Assembly (NCBI RefSeq): GCF_036492635.1
Contig: NZ_AP025305.1
Location: forward strand, 4,482,000-4,545,999
DNA length: 64,000 nucleotides
From: Aureibacter tunicatorum
GTDB taxonomy: Bacteria; Bacteroidota; Bacteroidia; Cytophagales; Cyclobacteriaceae
Direction: 5' to 3'
The translations under genes were made by a program, and so were the position numbers. The notes below the pieces were generated by a model. The model ran no database searches, was not told where the DNA came from, and saw only the letters and a program-made list of their open reading frames with translations. Position 1 is the stretch's first letter, and each line of letters opens with the position of its first letter. Of this stretch, positions 53,068 through 60,262 are shown in pieces.

Positions 53068-55344
53068 TCAATTTTCTACCTGCAAAGGCCCCGGCTTTAA
53101 ATTCTCTTTCAAGTAGCTCTTCAAGACCTCTCTCACATGCCTGCTGGTATTTTCTCCTTCCCATATGCCATGCGTGCGATTAGGATAAGACATAAGTGAA
53201 AACAATTTATTATGCTTCACAAGTTCGTCGATCAAAACTTCCGTATGCTGATAATGAACATTGTCGTCTCCTGTTCCATGCACAACCAAAAGCTTACCTT
53301 TTAAACCTGAAGCATGATTTACAGCAGATCCTTCAAAAAATTTCTCTGGACTTTCATTTATCAATCCCATATATCTTTCCTGATAAATATTATCATACAA
53401 CCTATGATCTGTTACAGGAGCTACCGCCATGCCGACTTTATACACCTCAGGATATTTGAACATGCAATTCAATGTGGAAGCTCCACCTCCGCTCCACCCC
53501 CAGATCGCCATACGATTAGCGTCAATAAAATCCCATTTGGCTATTTCCTTAGCAGCCGCGGCTTGATCAGCAACATTTATAACGCCTAGTTTCTGATAAA
53601 TTGACTTTCGCCATTCTCTTCCTTTTGGCGCAGGCGTGCCTCTATTGTCAATACTAATCACTATATAGCCTTCTCTTGCCAAAGCGTTATGAAATAGAAA
53701 TTTTTCTCCCGTCCATTTATCCAATACTGTCTGGAATGCCGGCTCTCCATAAACAAAGAACAACACAGGGTACTTTTTCGATTCATCAAAGTCCACAGGC
53801 TTGATCATCCATCCGTCAAAGTCCACGCCTTCTGCTCTGACTTGAAAAAATTCAGGCTCAGTGATATCCATTTTATCAATTTTATCTCTCAATGCGGCAT
53901 TGTCCACCAAAGTTCTTTCGATATGATGATCCTTCATCCTTACCACAGAAGTAACCTCTGGTTCGGTAAAAGAGGAATGCTTGTGAATAGCCCATTTGGC
54001 ATTTGGTGCGATCTGATATTTGTTCGTTCCGTCCAACTCTACAGGAGTGATTCGTCGAGGCTTTCCTTTTCCATCCAATCGCGACTTAAACAAGTATCTT
54101 TGTGTAGCATTCTGAGGAGAAGCGACATAGTAAATCCAACCGCCTTTTTCATCAACTAATGATATGCTTATCACATCAAATTCATAAGGAGTGATTACTT
54201 GTTGATCTCCGCCATTCGTTTTTCCAACATACACATGCTTCCAACCATCCTTCTCGCTGCTCCAAAGGTATTTTTTCCCATGATCCAACCACATAAAGTC
54301 GTCATATACAGCAACCCAAGCTTCATCAACTTCCGTATAAACGTTCTTTACAGAGCTAGCATCAGCGTCGGCCAATAACAACTTATTTTGGTTCTGCTTT
54401 CTATTCAGCTGTTGTATCATCAAAGACTCGCTATTCGGAGTCCAATACATTCTGGCAAGGTAGTGCTCTCTGGAATCCCCTTCAATAGGAAGCCATTTCG
54501 TTTTGCTGGTATTGATATCGACAATACCTATTCGAGCTGAAGAATTTTGCTCACCCACTTTAGGATAAGGCAAGTCAATTACCTTAGAATAATTGCTAGA
54601 AGTATTGTCTATCAAGCTAAAGCTTCTGATCTCTTCGGAGTCAAGTTGCCAGTAAGCAATCTTGCTACCGTCAGGACTCCATCTAAATCCATCTCTGCAA
54701 TCCAACTCTTCCTCATATACCCAATCAAACGTGCCGTTGATAATATGCTTCGAACCATCCTGAGTCAAAGAGCTAATTTCCATAGTCTCCAAGTCTTGCA
54801 TATAAATGTTATTCAACCTCACATAAGCAACCTTCTTGGCATCGGGAGAAAGCTTGGCAAACATCATGGTTGAAGGCTCCGCGTCATCGCCTCCTAAGAA
54901 TGTCAATTGCTTGGATTTCACATCGTAAACCCAATAATCCCCCTTCGTATGATACCTCCAGACTCTCTTGGTATTGGTGAAGATCAAAAGCTTCTCACCG
55001 GACTCAGACCATGAGTAATCTTTTATTTTCAAAGGAATCGACTCTCCATTAGGAATCAAATCCACTGCAGACACCAATACGGTTCTTTTTCCTGACTCCG
55101 CATTATATTGGACTATATCTCTTCCTTTGGAAGCATATTCTGACGACTCCAATGTCGTATAATGCTTGCCGTCAAGCCATTTGGCTGGTCCGAAATAATT
55201 GCTGCTAAAATACCCTTGATTGTAAATCTTATCAAAATCAAGATGCTCCAACTGCGCGCTGGAATAAGACATGAACCAAAGTGATAAGAAAGCTGTCAAT
55301 AAGGCTCGATGGACAAAATGTTTCATTTCAAAAAATTTATTCAT
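53068..55344 (-). CDS. S9-family prolyl peptidase (dipeptidyl-peptidase IV-like)
   Basis: 758 residues. A signal peptide (after a possible short leader MNKFFE, MKHFVHRALLTAFLSLWFMS) is followed by the DPP-IV N-terminal beta-propeller (about 90-470, with FDWVYEEELDCRDGFRWSPD) and an alpha/beta hydrolase domain. The catalytic Ser is in IWGWSGGGAST, Asp in GTGDDNVHY and His in NRTHGIWEG. The DW(V)YEEEL(x) loop with paired Glu is the DPP-IV substrate N-terminus clamp. It releases X-Pro dipeptides from peptides in the periplasm. It stands alone downstream of the DnaA-box-rich gap. Confidence 0.95.
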   Translation of the reverse strand: MNKFFEMKHFVHRALLTAFLSLWFMSYSSAQLEHLDFDKIYNQGYFSSNYFGPAKWLDGKHYTTLESSEYASKGRDIVQYNAESGKRTVLVSAVDLIPNGESIPLKIKDYSWSESGEKLLIFTNTKRVWRYHTKGDYWVYDVKSKQLTFLGGDDAEPSTMMFAKLSPDAKKVAYVRLNNIYMQDLETMEISSLTQDGSKHIINGTFDWVYEEELDCRDGFRWSPDGSKIAYWQLDSEEIRSFSLIDNTSSNYSKVIDLPYPKVGEQNSSARIGIVDINTSKTKWLPIEGDSREHYLARMYWTPNSESLMIQQLNRKQNQNKLLLADADASSVKNVYTEVDEAWVAVYDDFMWLDHGKKYLWSSEKDGWKHVYVGKTNGGDQQVITPYEFDVISISLVDEKGGWIYYVASPQNATQRYLFKSRLDGKGKPRRITPVELDGTNKYQIAPNAKWAIHKHSSFTEPEVTSVVRMKDHHIERTLVDNAALRDKIDKMDITEPEFFQVRAEGVDFDGWMIKPVDFDESKKYPVLFFVYGEPAFQTVLDKWTGEKFLFHNALAREGYIVISIDNRGTPAPKGREWRKSIYQKLGVINVADQAAAAKEIAKWDFIDANRMAIWGWSGGGASTLNCMFKYPEVYKVGMAVAPVTDHRLYDNIYQERYMGLINESPEKFFEGSAVNHASGLKGKLLVVHGTGDDNVHYQHTEVLIDELVKHNKLFSLMSYPNRTHGIWEGENTSRHVREVLKSYLKENLKPGPLQVEN

Positions 55345-55761
55345 TAGTAATGTATTCCAAGATAAAAAAATACTAGACTTCTTGCCATCAAGTTTTCCAC
55401 AAAATCAATTGAAAGAAGAAGAAAAATTCAACCGAATCAGTGAAATCGTGGATAATCAACAAGCAAAATGTGGGAAACTCTTCGATAAAAGCTAAAATTT
55501 CAACTTTTCGAAAAATAAGATTCCGAGTTATCATCATTCTGTGGAAAAGCTCGTGGATAGGTCGTTAATTTGGGGATAAGTTGTCCGAGCATTTTCAAAA
55601 AAATTAAATGACAAGCATAGTTATCAACATAGAACAACAATGACATTTCTCTAAAAAAATACAACCTGAAAACATAATTGATTTAATCAGTCTCAAGAAA
55701 TTCTATTAACGACTTTCAGTCTATTTTTTCGATAAATCTTATTATTGCGGGAACTATGGAA
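55345..55761. other. 417-bp gap with a cluster of DnaA-box-like sites: candidate oriC
   Basis: Five 9-mers within one mismatch of TTATCCACA lie in 237 bp: TTTTCCACA (55393-55401), CGTGGATAA (55447-55455), TGTGGAAAA (55540-55548), TGGGGATAA (55571-55579) and TTATCAACA (55621-55629). Two-mismatch sites are at 55469-55477 (TGTGGGAAA) and 55552-55560 (CGTGGATAG). AT-rich DNA follows to 55761 and could be an unwinding element. No coding frame is credible. The dnaA gene is not in the window, but in Bacteroidota oriC is often distant from it. Confidence 0.5.
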
Positions 55762-56508
55762 TTATATTTCTAGGATTAGTTCTTTTTCAAAACCATTATA
55801 AGCTTCATCTATGTACCCATGTGGATTGCAAATGATTTCCGTATTTCCAATCTTATAATTCATTGGTTGATGAATATGTCCGTGTATCCAAAATCTAGGT
55901 TCAAATTCATGTATAAAATCTTCTAGGTTTGAAGCATAAGCTGAAGATACCGAATCATTCTTATACTCTTCCGGTATTGACTTGATGCTGGGAGCATGAT
56001 GGGTGACAACAATATTTGTCTTGTCGATATTACATTCAAGGCTTTCTCTTAGCCAAATCATCGACTTGCTATGAATTCTAAAAGTGTCAATGGAACGAAG
56101 TCTCGAATATGAAGGATCTACTCTGATTTTTTTATAATCATTCATGCTCTCTTGGCAAAGCATGCCATACAACCTTGGGTTTCCAAAAATTGAAAAATCA
56201 GTCCATAGCGTAGCTCCATGAAACACTATTCCGTCAAATTCAACAGAATCGTTTTCAAGAACGAAAACATTGGAGTTTTCAGCCAAGGCCTTGATTTTAT
56301 TTAAAGTTTTGGGATATGAGCCTTTGTAGTATTCATGATTTCCAAGAATATAAATAACGGGTTTATTCTGTATATTTTTTAAAATCCAATCTATCCCCTT
56401 GATGCCGATATTGACATCTCCCGCTAAAACAATTATATCCGCATTCGAAAAATTTAAATCAGCATATCCGAACTCTTGGTGTAAATCGCTTATGATTTGT
56501 ATATTCAT
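55762..56508 (-). CDS. Calcineurin-like metallophosphoesterase
   Basis: 248 residues. All five motifs of the family are visible: SDLHQEF (D-x-H), AGDVNIG (G-D), LGNHEYYKG (G-N-H-E), VVTHHAPS and HGHIHQPMNY (G-H-x-H). It should bind two metal ions and hydrolyse a phosphomonoester or phosphodiester in the cytoplasm; there is no signal peptide. The substrate cannot be told. It lies next to the candidate origin region and after a strong hairpin that separates it from the FKBP gene. Confidence 0.92.
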   Translation of the reverse strand: MNIQIISDLHQEFGYADLNFSNADIIVLAGDVNIGIKGIDWILKNIQNKPVIYILGNHEYYKGSYPKTLNKIKALAENSNVFVLENDSVEFDGIVFHGATLWTDFSIFGNPRLYGMLCQESMNDYKKIRVDPSYSRLRSIDTFRIHSKSMIWLRESLECNIDKTNIVVTHHAPSIKSIPEEYKNDSVSSAYASNLEDFIHEFEPRFWIHGHIHQPMNYKIGNTEIICNPHGYIDEAYNGFEKELILEI

Positions 56509-56538
56509 TCATTTGTTGTTCGTGACAAAACACAAACC

Positions 56539-56564
56539 GAAGTCGCTTAAAAATAAGCGACTTC
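56539..56564 (-). terminator. Hairpin terminator after the FKBP gene
   Basis: Perfect 11-bp stem GAAGTCGCTTA / TAAGCGACTTC with a 4-nt loop, 8 bp past the stop codon of the FKBP gene. No long T-run follows on the minus strand. Confidence 0.75.
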
Positions 56565-56571
56565 AATAATA

Positions 56572-57003
56572 CTATTCATTGATAGAAACCATTTCAATAT
56601 CGAAAACAAGCTCTTTTCCAGCTAATTCATGATTAGCATCAACTTTGATATTCTCATCAGTGATTTCAACAACTGTCACCTGCATAGGTTGTCCATTTGG
56701 AGACTGAGCGAAAAGCTTCATTCCTAGCTCAGGCTTGATTTCCTCTGGAAGAGAAGATTTTGGGAACTCCAAAATTGCATCAGGATTTCTCTCGCCATAA
56801 GCTTCTGCGGCAGGAATATTAACAGTTTTCTTATCACCTATAGCCATGCCGATTACAGCAGCGTCAAAACCTTTGATCATTTGACCAGCGCCAGCTTGGA
56901 ATCCTAAAGGCTCTCTTCCTTCTGAAGAATCGAATACTGTACCGTCAGTTAGTCTTCCTGTGTAATGCACTTTTACTGCATCACCATTTTTTACTTGTGA
57001 CAT
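56572..57003 (-). CDS. SlyD-like FKBP-type peptidyl-prolyl cis-trans isomerase
   Basis: 143 residues from ATG 57003 (MSQVKNGDAVKVHYTGRLTD); an upstream in-frame ATG adds 12 residues without family similarity. The FKBP part (GTVFDSSEGREPLGFQAGAG, MIKGFDAAVIGMAIGDKK) is split by an insert-in-flap chaperone domain (IPAAEAYGERNPDAILEFPK to VDANHELAGKEL), the SlyD-type arrangement. It lacks the His/Cys-rich metal-binding tail of enterobacterial SlyD. Role: cytoplasmic proline isomerase and folding helper. Confidence 0.93.
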   Translation of the reverse strand: MSQVKNGDAVKVHYTGRLTDGTVFDSSEGREPLGFQAGAGQMIKGFDAAVIGMAIGDKKTVNIPAAEAYGERNPDAILEFPKSSLPEEIKPELGMKLFAQSPNGQPMQVTVVEITDENIKVDANHELAGKELVFDIEMVSINE

Positions 57004-57133
57004 TTTGTTATTTGTCTTAATGATATATAGTGAATGCAAATTTTACATTCAATCCACACAAATGTAATATTTTTAAGTACTCATTCACAATCTCTCAAGT
57101 TTTTTTGAAAAGCAGATTGAAAATGAGGTAAAA

Positions 57134-58783
57134 CTACCTTTTTCTTCTGCCTGAAGCCCCTCCAGCAACCAACTTGCTAAATTCCTCCTGCATCATTTTC
57201 ATCAATTCCTGAATGTCGGTCTCATATACGCCTATTGCCTTGTAGTAAAATTCATTCTTTGCAAGATCTGCTTCACTCTCCGCTCCAACAATCTGAGCCA
57301 CCTCTGCTTTCTTCTTTGCTGATTTTCCTTCCAAAGACTTTACGGTCAACCTAGCGATCGCGTCTTCCGGCAATGACTTGAAGTGCCTAAATGTCTGCAT
57401 AGTCTCCTCCAATAAGTTTGTAAGCTCGGCGAAAGACCTATCCAATTCAAACTCCTTGATCGATACGTAACGATCCAATAATTGGGGCCTATCCAACTGG
57501 CTCATAAACAAAGAGGCTGTTTCCATTTTATCTTTGCTCGACCGGATCAAACTTAGCTTGCCCAACTGATTCACAGCAAGAAGCTGAAAAAAATAAGCAT
57601 TGTCTTCTCCATATATTTTTTGGCAGAAGTCCATAAAATGCCAGACATTTTGATGCAATTCGTTCACCCGTATATCCTGCAAGAGCACTCCATATATCAT
57701 CGTGGCAAATTTCAATGCCGAAGAAAAAACAGGCTTCATCTTTTTGGGCACATCCGGCAAAGCCTGCAAAGTAGGCGGCAACAAATCTCTCAATTGATAA
57801 TCCGTGACTTTAGGAATGGAAAAAGACCTTAGCTTTTCAAACATCATCTCGACAAATGTCAAATCATTGACTTTCCTTCCTCGCTTCCTCGTAAGCAAAA
57901 AATGATGCTGCAAAGCTGTTTCATGAGAAGCTGTCACATCGCTTGATCTTTTCATCAGCATTTTCAACTTATCTCCTGTCACAAATTGAATCATGCTGAC
58001 TTCATATTCATAAAACTTTACCAATAAGTCTGGAGGCAGATCCTCAATAATCTTCACCCCAAACATGCTTGGAAGATCCGAAAATTTGACATTCTCTTCA
58101 AGCACCTCTTCATCTAAGAAGTGAGCAACATCTACCGTCTCCACGGGTTTTGATTTTTTTTTCTTTTTCTTCGGCTTCTTTCCAGCACCTCCAACTGCTA
58201 TTGCTGTTTTTTCATCTATTTCTATAGAAGCTACGCTAGCTTCAGGCTCCAGCGACAAACCCTCTACTTCTGCGCTTATATCTTGTGAAGGTTGCTCAAT
58301 TGATATCGGAAGCTTGGACTTATGAAGCCATTTATTCATTAATGAAATCTGTGGAATCATCTCCGCATCGATTTCAACTGGAATAAAAACTCCTTTTTGT
58401 GTTCCTTCTTTGAAAAATACGCGCTTGCCCGTTTTAGAAGTGGAGTAATGCATACTATCAATGTGCAACACCACTATTCCCTTGCGAGGGAAATACTCAT
58501 GATGATTTATATCCAAAGTCAGGTGAGGATAAGAACTATTCGGCGGGATGACAATCGACTTTCTTACGGGCGTTCTCGCAAATCTAGGCTTAAGATCAGG
58601 ATTGACAAGATTCCCATACCATTCTTCCTGCGTCACTTCCATCCTTATTCTTTGGATCGCTTGATCTCCACTGAAAATCTCAGACGGAGGCATTCTGCTC
58701 AAGCCATTGGTATTCGTATCAAACTTTTGAGAATGCTTTGAAGACAACTTTTGAATCAAGTCATGGGAAATTTCCAATCTCAC
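57134..58783 (-). CDS. Unrecognised 549-residue protein with Lys-rich linker
   Basis: I do not recognise this family. The frame opens with GTG at 58783 (MRLEISHDLIQKL); the first in-frame ATG is 90 bp further in (58693, MPPSEIFSG), so the start is uncertain. About residues 1-150 form a beta-containing domain, then an acidic linker and a strikingly basic run KKPKKKKKKSKP near 205-217, then a long mostly helical C-terminal domain to GGASGRRKR. There is no signal peptide, membrane segment or enzyme motif. It is alone between the FKBP gene and a divergent MFS gene. The basic stretches could bind nucleic acid or serve as a targeting signal. Confidence 0.75.
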   Translation of the reverse strand: MRLEISHDLIQKLSSKHSQKFDTNTNGLSRMPPSEIFSGDQAIQRIRMEVTQEEWYGNLVNPDLKPRFARTPVRKSIVIPPNSSYPHLTLDINHHEYFPRKGIVVLHIDSMHYSTSKTGKRVFFKEGTQKGVFIPVEIDAEMIPQISLMNKWLHKSKLPISIEQPSQDISAEVEGLSLEPEASVASIEIDEKTAIAVGGAGKKPKKKKKKSKPVETVDVAHFLDEEVLEENVKFSDLPSMFGVKIIEDLPPDLLVKFYEYEVSMIQFVTGDKLKMLMKRSSDVTASHETALQHHFLLTRKRGRKVNDLTFVEMMFEKLRSFSIPKVTDYQLRDLLPPTLQALPDVPKKMKPVFSSALKFATMIYGVLLQDIRVNELHQNVWHFMDFCQKIYGEDNAYFFQLLAVNQLGKLSLIRSSKDKMETASLFMSQLDRPQLLDRYVSIKEFELDRSFAELTNLLEETMQTFRHFKSLPEDAIARLTVKSLEGKSAKKKAEVAQIVGAESEADLAKNEFYYKAIGVYETDIQELMKMMQEEFSKLVAGGASGRRKR

Positions 58784-58965
58784 AGGTTTAAACTTTATTA
58801 TACCAAAAAATAAAGGCTATTACTGATTGTCAACAAAAAAAATTATGTATAGTTCACTAAAAATATTGTTGCAAAGATTAGTTTATCTCTCCAAAAGCAT
58901 AAAAGTGCCTCAATTATTGTTCCTTTGTGATTTGAAACTTTACTGAAAAACTACCGCGAACAAGA

Positions 58966-60192
58966 ATGAACCTGAATTACTGGAAACTGCTTGAAAAATA
59001 CCCCAATTATATTGGTTTTGGAGCCTTGCATTACTTTTACTCCTCATTTGGACAGACTTTCCTTATCAGCTTGTTCGTGCCCAACGTCCTAGAGTCTTTC
59101 CAACTGGACAACGCCGAATTTTCATATTTTTATTCAGGCGCCACCTTGCTTGGAGCCGTAGGTATCGCCCATTTTGGGCCATATGCTGATAAAATGGACA
59201 TCCGAAAATTCAGCATTATCAACGGATTAGGACTTGCCATATTTTGCCTATTAATGGCTAATACATTCAATAAATGGACTTTGTGCGCGGCTCTAATTGG
59301 CGTCAGGCTTACAGGGCAAGGACTAATGCCGCTCATTGGAGCAACCTCTATGGGCCGATTTTTCTCGCAAAATAGAGGAAAAGCTCTTTCGCTGTCCTCT
59401 TCCTCCATGTCCTTGGCGGAAATGGTCACTCCTTATATAGTCTTTCTCATGATCCAAAGTTTAGGATGGAAATACACTTGGATGGCTTTCTCTGTGTTTA
59501 TAGCTTTTACTTTTATCCCTGCGGTTTATAAAGTAGTCGAAGGACATGATGAATTCAGACTTCCCAAACAAAATAAGAACAAGAACCTTGTTGGTACCTC
59601 AATTACAAAAAAAGAGCTCTTCTCGGATTATCGATTCATAACACTTGCCTTGATAATAATATTCTGTCCATTTGTAACTACTGGTGTTTTCATTCATCAA
59701 AACCTGATACTGCAAGCCAAAGGATGGGACGAGGCATGGTTTGCCTTTACTTTTGTTGGTTTTGGAACATTCCGCATATGCACTACCTTTTTCGCAGGTC
59801 CCATTATTGATAAATTCAGCGCGGGCAAGCTTGTTGTTTTTATTCTATTTCCGGTTATTTCCGGTTTGCTTATTATGGACTGGATTGACCACAAGTTCGC
59901 ATTGTTTTACTACATGTGCATGAATGGCATGACGCTAAGCTTTGGAAGCTTAGTGGGCAGCGCGCTTTGGGCGGAAATATATGGAGGGGAACATCTCGGC
60001 AAAGTAAAAAGCACTGTTTCCACCATGATGATATTCGCCACGGCGATATCTCCGGTCATATTTGGGATCATATTCGAAAATCATTTCAATACACGTATTG
60101 GCATCAGCATTTTATCTTTATTAGGCATTACGCTGGCAATCATTGGACAAGTGAGCTTGAAGAGCATAAAGCCTGCCACACATAAGGCTTAA
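58966..60192 (+). CDS. MFS transporter
   Basis: 408 residues with about 12 hydrophobic helices (MNLNYWKLLEKYPNYIGFGA start). Typical features of a major facilitator are present: a charged loop after helix 2 (HFGPYADKMDIRKFS), a helix-5-type motif SSSSMSLAEMVTPYIVF and a central loop near residues 195-215. It resembles the oxalate/monocarboxylate-type or generic MFS branch; substrate is unknown. It is transcribed divergently from the unrecognised 549-residue protein and followed 70 bp later by the 983-residue protein. Confidence 0.88.
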   Translation: MNLNYWKLLEKYPNYIGFGALHYFYSSFGQTFLISLFVPNVLESFQLDNAEFSYFYSGATLLGAVGIAHFGPYADKMDIRKFSIINGLGLAIFCLLMANTFNKWTLCAALIGVRLTGQGLMPLIGATSMGRFFSQNRGKALSLSSSSMSLAEMVTPYIVFLMIQSLGWKYTWMAFSVFIAFTFIPAVYKVVEGHDEFRLPKQNKNKNLVGTSITKKELFSDYRFITLALIIIFCPFVTTGVFIHQNLILQAKGWDEAWFAFTFVGFGTFRICTTFFAGPIIDKFSAGKLVVFILFPVISGLLIMDWIDHKFALFYYMCMNGMTLSFGSLVGSALWAEIYGGEHLGKVKSTVSTMMIFATAISPVIFGIIFENHFNTRIGISILSLLGITLAIIGQVSLKSIKPATHKA

Positions 60193-60262
60193 AAAGAGAA
60201 TAAATCAAAATGCATTCTAAATAGTTATCATGGTTAGCGAGCATAGAATGACAGGCGACTGA

